64,000 bases of DNA from Deroplatys truncata (GCA_030765065.1 CM060977.1:132002295-132066294), one strand, 5' to 3'; shown: positions 9,105-20,311, numbered from the stretch's first letter. The notes: generated by a model from the sequence alone, not told the origin. Numbers and translations: made by a program.

Positions 9105-10218
9105 TGTGGCGAATTAATTTACATAATATGTTTTTACGTAAATTATTAGAACTTGAAGATCTTATATTGTGCTGCTTTTGTTTTGTTTGGTTTCATAACT
9201 TTAACTGCCCCACGTATGGGAACCAATTTGTAACGGTATTAGTTATAATGTTGATGCTTGTGATGTTTGTGTATGTGTGTTTACTTCACGCGTTGCCATC
9301 TTGTGACGTCATTCATTTGTTCGGTTTGTAGCTCCATCTTGTGTTAGCAATTTGCATCAGTGTTAGTGTTCGAAAGAATTTTAAGTTTCGTTTATTGTCC
9401 TCCGGCTAGCTATTATCTTATCTTGGGTCGAACATGTGTCTTGATCATGGTTGTGTAAACGGAAAGGAATCTTTTATCCAAAAAGAACACTGATGAAGAA
9501 ATTTGTTTTATAATTTTTATTGTCGAACACGTTCACTATCACTTTTACATATTGATCTAGATACTCGCCAAACTGAAACTGTTATAATAACTTCTTACTG
9601 ATCACTTTTAATCAACGTACTTCAATCTTTTGTATAATTAACTTTACCATACTTTAGATCTTTCATAATTCTGCTGCGCGTAACTTGTGAATCTATATCC
9701 GATGTATGACGAACTGACTGACTGAAGATGACGTGTAGTGTACACAGATTTTTGATGAACTGCACTAAATACGACGTGTAATGTATGAATGCTTTCGGCG
9801 AACTGAAGGACTGACTGACTTTACCTCTAACTTGGCTTCTATTTATAATCCTGCATCCAGATACGCCTAAAGATTATAACTGAACTGCAATTGGCTAATA
9901 AAACGCGCCAACATTAGCGTCTATTTAAATATCCAATGAAAATTATGAATACATATGCTTTAGGGAAACATTCCAGAAGTTTCTACCGAAAAACGCGCCA
10001 ACATTACGTAACTTCCTCGTTTCCAATAATGATAAACAGCTCACCCCCTCGCTGCATTATTGCGCTATTATTGACAGTTTCAGTAAAGCCTTATAAATTT
10101 ACTTTCCAACAATATTTACAATCAATAAACATCTGAAATCAATGTCACATAAAAATGCATATTCATATTACAATCATTATTTACATTTAAGTAATTTGTG
10201 ATACAAATTACTGCATCA
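9105..10218 (-). repeat. 5' LTR of the retrotransposon
   Basis: 1114 bp, TG...CA on the minus strand. It carries one internal PBS-like echo near 9208-9231 (CCCCACGTATGGGAACCAAT on the plus strand), preceded by the same CA-AAT-TGG junction as the true LTR/PBS border. A clear TATA box or polyadenylation signal could not be singled out in the AT-rich sequence. Confidence 0.85.
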
Positions 10219-10223
10219 AAGGG

Positions 10224-10457
10224 TCTGATACGTCCCTTGAAAGTATCATTCTGAAAATACATAATCGCATTTCCATTCACTTCATTTCGGCACTCTTGTA
10301 CCGGGCATCATTTCGGAGCAGGTTCCTGGACCATCCACGCTATACATCTTACAATAGTTGCAGGAACTGTTCGATTCCACCCCGTCTTGTGTTACTTGGT
10401 TGTACCCATTTGCGTTTATAACACCTACATCACCCACTCTACAGATTAGTTTGTTTT
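10224..10457. other. Unassigned sequence
   Basis: Moderate GC stretch between the retrotransposon and a RepA copy. No motif was recognised. Confidence 0.25.
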
Positions 10458-10458
10458 T

Positions 10459-11303
10459 TTTACTTTCTCTACTACGTATGGTAAGTAGGGGAAGTATTAC
10501 ATTCCACCCAAAAATTCGATACCGAGATTTCACCGGAAATATATGTTTTGAGGCCCCCTGAATTTAAAAAAAAGCATTTTTGGAAACATGTCCGTTTGTG
10601 TGTGTGTCTGTGAACAGCATAACTCAGAAACGAACAGTCGGATAAACACCAAACTTGGGATTTAGGTTCATCTTCTAAAGATGCAAAACGAAGGTTTTCA
10701 AGAAAATCCCCCCCGCAGATTATACTTTACATGGAACATTTTTCGAAAATTTTAATTTTCTCAAAAACAGCTAACGATTTTGATTAAAATATCATATGTT
10801 TAAGATATTTTCTGACAAATGAAATGTATCACGAATTTTCTGGGAATGTCTCCAAAAATATTCTTCATTGTGAACGACTTTTGCATAACTGCTAAACCAT
10901 AAGAGATAGACAAAATTTTACTACACAAAAAATGTAGATCGCATTAAAATACACAATTTATGTCATATACATTTTTTTTATTGAGTGAACCATTTTCGAG
11001 ATACTGCTTGTTATTCCCTTAAATTTTCCAATACTTATACTTTTTCTCAAATGGGAATTCGTTATTCATTTTTTTGTTTTGTTTTTGTCCTGGTAATGCA
11101 AAGAGAATGGAATACTCCACATAGCAACCAGTTATTAACATATTTGACTATCGCTTAAAGCCTACCAATTCCCCTTGCATCTACAAGAAAATTAGCAATA
11201 AGATTAACATCTCGATTAACATGAAGCATATGGAGAATAAGCGTTTGTAAAAATAGTTTGTACAAGAGTAGAGAAAGTCATGCGAGTTTAACACATCAGA
11301 TTT
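10459..11303 (+). repeat. RepA copy 4 (complete)
   Basis: It runs from a T-run plus ACTTTCTCTACTACGTATGG to AGTAGAGAAAGTCATGCGAG and ACACATCAGA, about 845 bp, uninterrupted. It carries the usual internal landmarks (GAACAGCATAACTCAGAAAC; CCACATAGCAACCAG). It does not encode a protein on either strand beyond short frames. Confidence 0.85.
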
Positions 11304-11404
11304 ATTTTAGGTTCATGTGTATAGCCCCCTTTAACTTCTAGTCATAGCGGGGGCTTTTGATTTGAGAAACAACCCGTTGACTGTAGGTACTTTTAAGGCG
11401 GTGC

Positions 11405-11577
11405 ACATTTTAATTAGCAAACGCACTCACATTCTCTCCCACATTTACAATTCCAGACTCTGCGCACGGTGGGGAAAGATTCGAATTAAAGAAAATTTCC
11501 CCGGCCCCGGCCGGGAATCGAAAACGTAATCTCTGGGTTGCGAAGCCAGAACTCGACCACAGAGATCGTCGCTGTAG
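11405..11577 (-). mobile_element. tRNA-derived SINE or tRNA pseudogene
   Basis: On the minus strand CTGTGGTCGAGTTCTGG is followed by CTTCGCAACCCAG and TTTTCGATTCCCGGC. The last is a near-perfect B box and the first a degenerate A box. The middle can fold as an anticodon-like arm with loop TTCGCAA, but one stem pair is mismatched and the acceptor ends do not pair. A body of about 90 bp continues to about 11405. No target duplication was identified. It belongs to a different SINE family from the one at 4015. Confidence 0.5.
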
Positions 11578-12100
11578 ATTTATATAGCAAAGTTGCCTGT
11601 AAATGGGGTTGCTTAGATGAAAAATAGTTTTCAGGCCGCCGAACTTACTGCAGAATATGTATGTGCAAACCCCTGCATAAAACTTCGTAGTTGCGTAAAG
11701 AGTAAACATTATTTAGTGCATTATTGTAAGAGACATTAGGAAGTGTAACTTAATTTAAAAATCCGTATTACTCTAACAGGAAAGAGTTGGTTGAAAAACA
11801 AATTATTCCAAAGTCTGTTCCATGTAACTTTGTCCATAACTCTTAACTGTCACATGCACTGGTTACTTCTCATTGGCTGCTGTAATGATATGGGTTGTTG
11901 TGCGATATTAACTAGTTCCTTGTTTAAGATGGGCTATCTTAATATATTCGAACAGATTTAATTACACTAGTCTGCATGATATCGGATGACCGAAAACTAA
12001 TAAGTGATTCTGACTCACTTTTTATGCTGATTTCAGAACTGCTTTTGGCTTTTTTCTATCACGTACAGTTTTTTCACAATTTCACTTAAAAAATATAGAG
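11578..12100. other. Unassigned AT-rich sequence
   Basis: No coding frame or repeat signature was recognised. Its 3' end may belong to the transposon-type ORF that follows, since that frame has no credible start codon. Confidence 0.25.
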
Positions 12101-12103
12101 ATA

Positions 12104-12650
12104 TTGCTTCCGCCACTACACATAAAATTGAGCTTGATGAAGCAATTTGTAACGGTTCTACCACAGGATGGATCCTGCTTCAAGTACCTTTCCAAGAAAT
12201 TTCCCTTCATTACACAAGACAAATTAAAGGCTGGAATTTTTGTTGGTCCTCATATAAAGAAATTGATGAAGGATGAAGATTTTGAGAAGACAATGAATGA
12301 GAGAGAAATAGAAGCATGGAAGGCCTTCCGATCAGTTACTGAAAACTTCTTAGGCAATAACAAATATCCTAATTACAAGGCCATTGTCGAAACAATGTTG
12401 GAAAATTTCAACAAGATGGGTTGTAACATGAGTGTAAAGGTGCATTTTCTGCATTCACATATCGACTACTTTCCAGAAAATCTGGGACATTATAGTGAAG
12501 AGCAGGGGGAACGTTTTCACCAAGATAATAAGGAAATGGAGAGGAGGTCCAAGGGAGATGGAATGAAACTATGATGGCCGGCTACTGTTGGATGTTGAGG
12601 AGGGACAGTCATCTTCAAGGATCTGCAAGGAATTCAAAGAAAAGAAAGTT
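12104..12650 (+). pseudogene. Transposon-type protein fragment (LHSHIDYFPENLG motif)
   Basis: An open frame from LLPPLHIKLSLMKQF through FPFITQDKLKAGIFVGPHI to VHFLHSHIDYFPENLG and GERFHQDNKEMERR. The motifs LPPLHIKLGLMK, LHSHLDFFPENLG and ERFHQDI recur in many uncharacterised multi-copy arthropod proteins that I take to be transposon encoded; I cannot name the superfamily. The frame stops at 12574, but a one-base shift near 12556 continues the expected sequence as WNETMMAGYCWMLRRDSHL, so the stop is a frameshift. There is no plausible ATG, so the N-terminus is missing. His, Asp and Glu residues in the HSHIDYFPE block could be catalytic; this is inference only. Confidence 0.55.
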
Positions 12651-14264
12651 TGAAAAAAATTAAATGAAACGCTTTGGCTTCTTGTTTTGTTAAAATGTAG
12701 TCATAAAATAAATTAGGAGAGTTCTTGAGAGCATTCTTAAAATGTTTCTTGAATGAAAACTTACCTTGTGTGAAATGACATTTGAATACTTTTCTACGCT
12801 CATTAGTAAAATTGTCAAAACATTACTTATTTTGTGTAAAAACCTTACGTGATATAAAAAAAGGAAGTTATTTCTGGAATCAGCATAAAAACTTGATTCA
12901 AGAACACTACTTTTAAGAAATCATCTGGCAAAAAGTTTGAAAATGCAGACTAGTGTTATCATAACCGTATGAATTAAATATATTACGTAACAGTTAATAC
13001 ATCTGGAAATAATGTAAATTCTTATCAAACAATAGGTAGGAGGATCCTTCAGTTTAAATTTGCCTCGCGGGAGACGAAAGCACGTGAATTTATCATGACA
13101 ATGTGTTTATATCGCTTTTATCATCTGGCCTTTTATTGCACAGGGTTTGTTTGTCATCATTCGAAGGTGTATAATAATAATCAGGAGAAAGGGGAAGGAA
13201 TCACAGCGTGGAAGAGTACATTTCATCGGGGTAACGTTGCAAGAAACAGCTTTTAGAATAACTATGTTTCCGAAAAATATATATTTGTGGCTAAAAAGTG
13301 TTTCTTTCAATAGTGCACTAAACGCTTTACTACATCTTAAGCTATCTCTCCGCCTCATGAGTTATTTTCCGTTTCATAAAGGCTTTAAGTTTATTTTTAA
13401 GGTTTTCTAAGAACTGGATTTAAGATCCATTTTCTAATATTTATCGCTGCATTCGGAACGTAAATGAAGATGAACTGTTTTAATCTTACCTCAGATGTCG
13501 CAACAAGGAGGCTTTATTGATTACAGTATCAACTTATCTTGCTTGCTAAACTTTCTACCGGTTCGCCGCAACGCGCAATTAAAGGCTTACGTTCTGAGAT
13601 GAGATTAAGGGAACCTCCAGGGATGCCATTAATGTCATAATGATTAACTCTTAAGCCAGTATTTAGAATGCTGTTGGGAGGTACCGAAATTACCTTCTGT
13701 ACATCCTTTCAACCGAAACGCCCTGAAGTGGCTGAGCTCCTTGGTGGCGAAATGAAACCGATTCTAATTAAAGCAAGTCCCCCCCACCCCAACTCTGTCT
13801 GTCGACCTGAATGGAATACTCAGCATACCTTGCCTGCATTCTTTTTGTCCCCTCGCGTTTCTCTTCAAGTATTTCACATACACAAGGAGAAAGAGGGAGA
13901 CTGCGTTAATGCCTCTCTCGCTTTCTCATAGCCGTCACGGTTTCAACGGGAATTTTTCTAAAGGTAAGTACTGTAAAGCAGCAGCACATTTACAATTGTT
14001 TCAAGTCCTATTATAACTGTAGTGGATTCGAGACAGCACTTCATTCCTTGCCGTTCTACTGAGCAAAACTCCGAGGTAAAACACGGCTAGGGTGCGTAAA
14101 ATTTATACCTTTATACTGCAGGCGACGACTAACCTTGTATCTAGGACCTGCGGACAAAATGTTGTAAATGGCAGCTCACTTTTATTATTGGGTGACTACA
14201 TGCCTTCCACATTTTCATTATTTCTTGCAACCGCTTCATTGTGTGGTAGGCATACAATAAATAA
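12651..14264. other. Unassigned sequence
   Basis: About 1.6 kb with only short frames (for example 87 codons at 13668-13931, no recognised domain). No terminal repeats or tRNA-like boxes were seen. It may include host DNA. Confidence 0.25.

Positions 14265-14287
<23 letters not shown>
14265..14287. repeat. (TA)n microsatellite
   Basis: About 11 TA units after ATAAATAA. It is followed by ATAATTATCAGGGACGGC, a short sequence that reappears in similar form near 21742. Confidence 0.7.
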
Positions 14288-14295
<8 letters not shown>

Positions 14296-14592
14296 ATTAT
14301 CAGGGACGGCACTTTGTCCCAGTTCGCCGCGAGGTTGACTGGTACTACACGGCAAAGGGATCACGCGTATTCACCTAAAGCGTCAGAGCAACGCAATCGT
14401 TTGGTATCTGTTTACTAACACAGCGAAATACTAGTAATTCAGCGTATCAGCGTACAGTAAGGACTAAAACAAAAGAGCACGCGATGCGCAACTGTAATTA
14501 CTCAGGCACATAATACGAAAGCATAACCTTAATTTTCCTCATTAATAGTAATACGCATTAACGCATGCACCATTGAATTTTACACAATACCT

Positions 14593-14775
14593 TGCTTATC
14601 GAAAAAGTCATGGTTCATGACTTTTCCTGCACTTGATTGAACTTTGGCCTTTTTGGGTCTTAAACTTGAAGGATATTCCATTTGGCACATTCCTGTTTTG
14701 TCTCTCTATCATAATGATGAAACTAGGATTCGTCGCATGTGATAACTTTGTCCCAAAAAATATGGTTCTACCGAA
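14593..14775 (-). pseudogene. Mariner transposase fragment around the first catalytic Asp
   Basis: On the minus strand the frame reads KVITCDES, a stop in place of Trp, then FHHYDRETKQECAKW, and after a one-base shift PSSLRPKKAKVQSS. This matches the mariner block (DESWIYxYDPETKQQSxQWxxPxSPRPKKAR) holding the first catalytic Asp. Only about 60 residues remain, and the Tc1-like element starts 180 bp to the right. The rest of the mariner is absent. Confidence 0.65.
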
Positions 14776-14956
14776 ACCTTCCTTTCCAATTTGACATACC
14801 ATCACACGTTAAGTTTTCCGTTCGTCTACGATCACACGAGGCACCCACCCATTTTGCTGCAACCCCCTCCAGAACAAGTATGGACGAGTCGCTGTCACAT
14901 CCAGGAAGGGCATGGAGGGGTTCTGTGACGAAACGTGACTTAATAACTTTATGATA

Positions 14957-16160
14957 CACTATGTGATCAAAGGTATCCGGACACCCCCACAAACATATGC
15001 TTTTCATCTTAGGTGCATTGTGCTGCCACCTAATGTCTGGTACTCATTATCCGCGACCTCAGTAGTCATTAGACATCGTGAAACAGCAGAATATGACGCT
15101 CCGTGGAACTCACGGACTTCGAACGTGTTCAGGTGATTGGATGTCACTTGTGTCAGAAGTCTGTACGCGAGATTTCCACACTCCTAAACATCCCTAGGTC
15201 CACTGTTTCTGATGTGATAGTGAAGTGGAAACGTGAAGGGACATGTACAGCACAAAAGCGTACAGGCCGACCTCGTCTAGAGACCGCCGACAATTGAAGA
15301 GGGTCGTAAAGAGTAATAGACCATCACACAGGAATTCCAAACTGCATCAGGATCCACTCCTAGTACTATGACAGTTAGGCGTGAGCTGAGAAACCTTTGA
15401 TTCCATGGTCGAGCGGCTGCTTAGAAGCCATATATCACGCAGGAAAATGACAAACGACGCCTCGTTTGGTGTAAGGAGCGTCAACATTACACGATTGAAC
15501 AGTGGCAAAACGTTGTGTGGAGTGACGAATCACGGTACACAATGTGGCGATCCGATGATAGGGTGTGGGAATGGCGAATGTCCGGTGAACGTCATCTGCC
15601 AGCGTGTGTAGTGCCAACAGTGAAATTCGGAGGTGGTGGTGTTATGGTGTGGTCGCGTTTTTCCTGGAGGGGCTTGCACGCCTAGTTGTTTTGCGCAGAC
15701 CTACATTGATATTTTAAGCACCTTCTTGCTTCCCACTGTTGGAAAGCAATTCGGGGATGGCGATTGCATCTTTCAACACGATCGAGCACCTGTTCATACT
15801 GTACGGGCTGTGGCGGAGTGGTTACACGATAATAACATCCCTGTAATGGACTGGCCTGCACAGAGTCCTGACTTGAATCCTATAGAACACTTTTGGGATG
15901 TTTTGGAACGCCGACTTCGTGCCAGGCCTCACCGACCTACATCGATACCTCTCCTCAGTTCCGCACTCCGTGAAAAATGGGCTGCCATTCTCCAAGAAAC
16001 CTTCCAGCACCTGATTGAAAGTATGCAGCGAGAGTGAACGCTGTCATCAAGACTAAGGGTGGGCCAACAACATATTGACTTCCAGCATTACCGATGGAGG
16101 ACGCCACGAACTTCTACGTCATTTTCAGCCAGGTGTCCGGATACTTTTGATCACGTAGTG
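14957..16160 (+). mobile_element. Tc1-like element, copy 1 (degenerate)
   Basis: The ends are CACTATGTGATCAAAGGTAT and its inverted counterpart ATACTTTTGATCACGTAGTG, flanked by TA at 14955-14956 and 16161-16162. It has 1204 bp and is closely similar along its whole length to copy 2 at 51559-52810, but with several internal deletions. The transposase is broken. Confidence 0.9.
15080..16037 (+). pseudogene. Tc1-like DD34E transposase pseudogene (copy 1)
   Basis: The start codon seen in copy 2 (ATGGGACGC) is here ATATGACGC, so start and frame are lost. The first HTH reads MELTDFERVQVIGCHLCQKS and SVREISTLLNIPRSTVSDV, followed by the hinge TGRPR. Two deletions then remove LLTD and part of RQTSIQT. 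The first catalytic Asp is in VWSDESRYT (another frame). A deletion at about 15690 removes the equivalent of WHNHSA. The last part, 15720-16037, is open with FQHDRAPVHT (second Asp) and NPIEHFWDVL (Glu). It would have been a nuclear cut-and-paste transposase; it is not functional. Confidence 0.85.
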
Positions 16161-16162
16161 TA

Positions 16163-16930
16163 TGTTACAAATTTATTTATTGTAATAAACTAATCATTAT
16201 CTTCTGCAGTTTCCAAAAGGAAAAACAGAAAGAAAAGAAGCTAAATTAGTCACCACACTTTTCTTATTAAATAACAGTTTCTGTAACTATAGGCAATGAT
16301 AATGTAACTAATTTTCTGTGGTGCGATCATTCTGGAATAAGTTCCTAGGAGTGGCAAAAGCATAATGTCTGACACTCATCAGCAGCGTCCGTAGAACTGC
16401 ACTGTAAGCAATTATTTCACTATCAAACTTCTGGTTCCAATAACCCATATTTTTTCCAATAATCATCAGTAATTCTTTCAGTCTTTAGTTGCAAAAATTA
16501 TGACAATACGAGGACGATACTGAAATTTTTTAGAATGCAATGTTTCTAAAAGCAAATGAAATGTCTTAATATTTGACAGCTAATTAGTAATGTTCTGCGA
16601 GTTGATTACCGTGAAGTTTGTTCGACTTGCTCCAACAGTTTGTTAATTATTATCATTTAAAGATTCTGTGTTCACTTAAAAATGAATAGAGAACATTTTT
16701 GGACTATGATGTTTCAATTTTAAATCGTCCTTACTTCTAAACAATGTGAAGATCGCTTAGAAATGCATTTAGCGAAAAAGACCCATCTAAGGCAACAATT
16801 TATAATTGAATCCAGTACTGTAGGAATAAATACACTAGTAAACCAACTACTTTAAAATATCCTTTAAATCTAATTTGGGCTAAATTTGGTTCTTGTTGGG
16901 AGTTAGGGCCTTTGTTTTGTTTTAGTTATG
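16163..16930. other. Unassigned AT-rich sequence
   Basis: No long frame and no match to the repeat families of this window. The 3' end may contain the 5' non-coding part of the following mariner, for which no TIR was found. Confidence 0.25.
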
Positions 16931-16931
16931 T

Positions 16932-17770
16932 TATCCTTTTTAAAAATGATACGTTGCTGGTTACGAATTCAAAAGAGATCGGTCTCAATGATTTATTTCT
17001 TGAAGAACACCCAAGAACTGTTGTTACTGATGAAAATATTGCCGCTGTTCGAGCAATGCTTGCAGAAGATCGACGGACATCTTGTGAATTTATTTGGGCG
17101 ACATTGAGCATTGGTATGAGTCAAATACAAAACATTTTACATCAACGGTTAGACATGAGAAAACTTTGTTGTCGATAGATTCCACATAAACTGACTGCCA
17201 ATCAAAAACAAAACACTGATTGGTGCAGAAAGACTCTGGAAAAATTGTAAGGCGGCACTTCAAATTTAGTTTGGAATATCATTACCAGTGATGAATCTTG
17301 GATTTATTGTTATGATCCTGAAAAACAAAGTCAATCGGCTCAATGGGTCTTTCGAACAGAAGCCTACAACTGTCCGAAGAATTCTCACAGTTTGGTAAGA
17401 AGATGGTTGCTAGTTTATCCCCCCCCCAACGGGCCATGTTGCTCTTATAGCATTACAAGAGAGACGTACCGTTACTACCGATTGGTGCACAAATGTCTGT
17501 TTACAGCAAAAGTTTCAAAAAGTTTGTGAAAAACGCCAAAAAGTAAAAATAATGTTACATCATGACAACACAACAGCCCTGACCTAGCACCTTGTGATTT
17601 ATTTTTGTTTCCAAAAATTACGGATAAAATGCGTGGAATAGCTTTTTCATCATCAGATGAAGAGTGGAACATTATAAAAAGTTGTTTTCTGAAGTTCCTC
17701 AGGAAAATTGGTATCATTGCATTAAGGGCTGATTTCATTGAATGTGTAGCGGGAAATCGTCTTTGGGCGA
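16932..17770 (+). pseudogene. Mariner transposase pseudogene lacking the D2-D3 interval
   Basis: It starts within the second HTH: HPRTVVTDENIAAVRAMLAE, then MSQIQNILHQRLDMRKLCCR, a stop (17176-17178), then IPHKLTANQKQNTDWCRK. The first catalytic Asp is in NIITSDESWIYCYDPEK. After further shifts, LHHDNTT (second Asp, about 17560) is followed directly by SPDLAPCDLFLFPKITD (third Asp, about 17580-17620). About 30 residues that should separate them are missing. The C-terminus continues as EVPQENWYHCIKG in another frame. No TIR pair was found, so it is a truncated mariner remnant. Confidence 0.75.
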
Positions 17771-17774
17771 CATT

Positions 17775-18116
17775 TGTAGCGGTAATTCGTCGTTCCTGGG
17801 TTGATGTGGTCTTCTGCAGTGTTCTTCCTCGGCTATTGGTGCTCGTCGGTTGTTGCGTATTCCATTCCTAACTATATCTAATTATTAATTCTCAGGTTAT
17901 CGTGGGTGAGGCAAGTGAAAGAATACACTGCAATTTTCCCTTAATAAATGAATTTTATTCACTATTGAAATAATTATGGGCGGCTAGTTTTTCCAATTAT
18001 TATAATCGCAGCACTTTAAATTAGTCAGGAACCTTGCTATCTGCACACGCACTCCCACCCTTGTGCACCCACGTGCATCTGTAGCACCTCGTGTCGACGT
18101 GAATTCTTGAAGATCA

Positions 18117-18154
<38 letters not shown>

Positions 18155-19172
18155 ATGGTCTCCGAGGCCTTGCCTGCCCTTATATACGGGAGCCTAGTGA
18201 CGCTCACCTCTGCGTTTAAAATGTAACGACGTTTCCTATTGGCCCTCGACCGCGTTACCTTAACATGTATGATAATGTGTGGCTTCAGATCTGTACGCTT
18301 AAGCGCCATCTTGGAGCTTTGTGAAGCTAGTTCCATATCTCCGTCTCTTTCTTTTCTCTATCTGTCTCTTTCTATTTCTCCATACCGTTACCGGTTCCCT
18401 GCCTGTTGGCTTGGTGAAACGTACGCCCTTTATGTTTTCCTGGAATTTTTGCTAGCTCACCCGTTTCTTACAATCAGCTCTGTACAAATGTTAGATGTTG
18501 CATATTTTAACAAGTTAGTGACTTAAATTATTACTATACAATTCTTATATGTATGGTTCCCCTTTCATATGTACCATTCCTATATATGTATATTGTATCC
18601 CCTTTCAAATGTAAAAATGTATTGATGTTAAAGAGAAATATTTTGAAAAACAATAAAAATCATTTAAAATGTGTAAAACTAATCCTTATTTGATTTTCTA
18701 AAAAATATTGTATCGCCCTGGTATATATCGTTCTCTCGTGTTTGGGGATGAGTAAAATTTGCCCTAATTATGATATGACCGCAATCATTGCATCTGCAGT
18801 GAATGTATTGCAACTGACATGCTCTTCCTCGACGTGTGAATGACGTGAACATCGCTGCTGTTGCGGATATTTTCCGATACGCCTGTTCACTTTGTCGAGT
18901 AGTACTGGTGTATTGAGTATACCTGTGTTTACTGGCTGATAAGAGCACGCGACTGTTCGCTAGTATAGATCGGCGGAACAAACATGCAACGTTTCAACAG
19001 GCTATCCACTGCCATATAATATGTATGCTCCTAGAATATAGCTTTATTATTATTTACACATTACTTACACATATTTACAACTCCATATACAAAACAGACG
19101 AGTTGGTCAAATTACACACAAAAATTTGCAATTTCGGTAAATGATTGTGATACAAATTGTATTCTGTTACAT
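17775..19172. other. Unassigned sequence with a (GT)n(GA)n microsatellite
   Basis: Mixed sequence with no recognised coding frame. A compound GT/GA microsatellite occupies about 18116-18154. CT-rich tracts follow at 18340-18380. Confidence 0.3.
18116..18154. repeat. (GT)n(GA)n compound microsatellite
   Basis: About 8 GT units run directly into about 12 GA units. Confidence 0.8.
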
Positions 19173-19333
19173 TATATAACAGATCTCGATTCCGTCGATA
19201 CCTCGAAACTCTCGATATTCGGTGGTGGTATCGAAGTATGTCTAATACTTTGAGATAAACCTTCGAAGTTTTTTAGATTCTTAAGTTTTGCATTATTGAA
19301 TGCTGTTGCGTTTTAACTTTATGCTATTCTGTA

Positions 19334-20311
19334 TTCACTCTTAGGTTGATCCGCGTCAAAACAAACCCCAGGTGACCAGTGCACCGTTATAATGTATCCT
19401 TCCGCCATTTGCACTAAAGATATTGTCACACTTTCAGACCATGTGGCCAGTACAAGCGACACGTGGTGCAAAAAAGAAGAGTCCTTATTTCGAGAACTGA
19501 AACGTGACTAGCATATTCTGTTAAGGGCTATAGATAAGATTGATAGTTGCAACAAACTAAACGTTTGCACATATAATAATAGTTAATTCTAAAAGAAACA
19601 ACCGAAAAAGAAAGTAACAGGTATGCGATATCTTACATTTATTCGCCCTCTGGAAGCGGCACTTTATCAACTGTTGGCGGCTCAGTTTAAAAAAGAAATT
19701 GTGCACTGTTATGCAAATTGCGTTCTTCTCAAAATCATTACATTCTTGCATCGCGTATTTCATATGCCTTTTTCTTTAGGGTGTAACCACTTTTCTCGTT
19801 TCAAATTTTTCTGCACAAGCACTGTTTATACTTGTACTCGAAACACCGTTGAACTCAGAAGTTAATTTCACCATTTCTTTCGCGGAAGGTTTTGGTTATT
19901 TCTCACATAACTTATAATAAAGATTCAACACTATTGTTTTTTCACCACTATTCAATGGTTTGGCGGCTAATGCTTTACGTAATTCGACGAAAACACAAGA
20001 GCGAATTCTCCGTCCTCCATGATACTAAACACAACTGCTGGTTTCTGGCTGTAAACAATATTCTGCGCCTATCCGGATGTCCGGTGACTCATACGAATTG
20101 CATCATGGGACTTGTAGCTCTGTTTTAGGTATAAATCAGGTTAAATAAAACCTAATTTATTTGTATACAATATTATAGTATTTAAGGATAAACTCATTCT
20201 AAAATTCAGAGATTAGCATAGGACTACTTTGCTGCGCGCATTGCTACTGTGTTGCACCACGGTGCACTGACCACGTGGGTTTGTTTTTCCGCGGATCAAC
20301 CTAAGAGTGAA
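19334..20311. mobile_element. Nested non-autonomous DNA element with long TIRs
   Basis: The left end TTCACTCTTAGGTTGATCCG is repeated inverted at the right end (about 20290-20311). The match extends imperfectly through AAAACAAACCC and AGTGCACCGT to about 50 bp. TA flanks both ends (19332-19333, 20312-20313), suggesting a TA target duplication. The uninterrupted site can be seen in MITE B (ACTTTATGTTAGATAAGG). The interior is non-coding; frames of about 80 codons have no recognised motifs. The superfamily is probably Tc1/mariner-like by target site, otherwise unassigned. Confidence 0.75.

Larger units (their letters stand above)
5797..10218 (-). mobile_element. Complete non-autonomous LTR retrotransposon (Gag-only, Ty3/gypsy-like)
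   Basis: Two long direct repeats (5797-6926 and 9105-10218) enclose 2.18 kb. On the minus strand each LTR begins TGATGCAG and ends in CA. The 4-bp target duplication AAGG occurs at 5793-5796 and 10219-10222; 4 bp is usual for gypsy-type integrases. A primer binding site starts 3 bp inside the 5' LTR and a G-rich tract precedes the 3' LTR. The interior codes only for the Gag-like protein at 7645-8718. No protease, reverse transcriptase, RNase H or integrase motif was seen on either strand. It would depend on an autonomous relative for mobility. LTR similarity is very high over the outer 800 bp, suggesting a fairly recent insertion. Confidence 0.85.

Noticed and set aside
6644-10136. Two nearly identical 66-codon frames at 6644 and 9936
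   Set aside because: They lie at the same place in the two LTRs and differ only as the LTRs differ; they are a by-product of LTR duplication.
12651-14264. Frames of about 85 codons at 13107-13410 and 13668-13931 as genes
   Set aside because: They overlap on both strands, have no motif, and some lack an ATG start.
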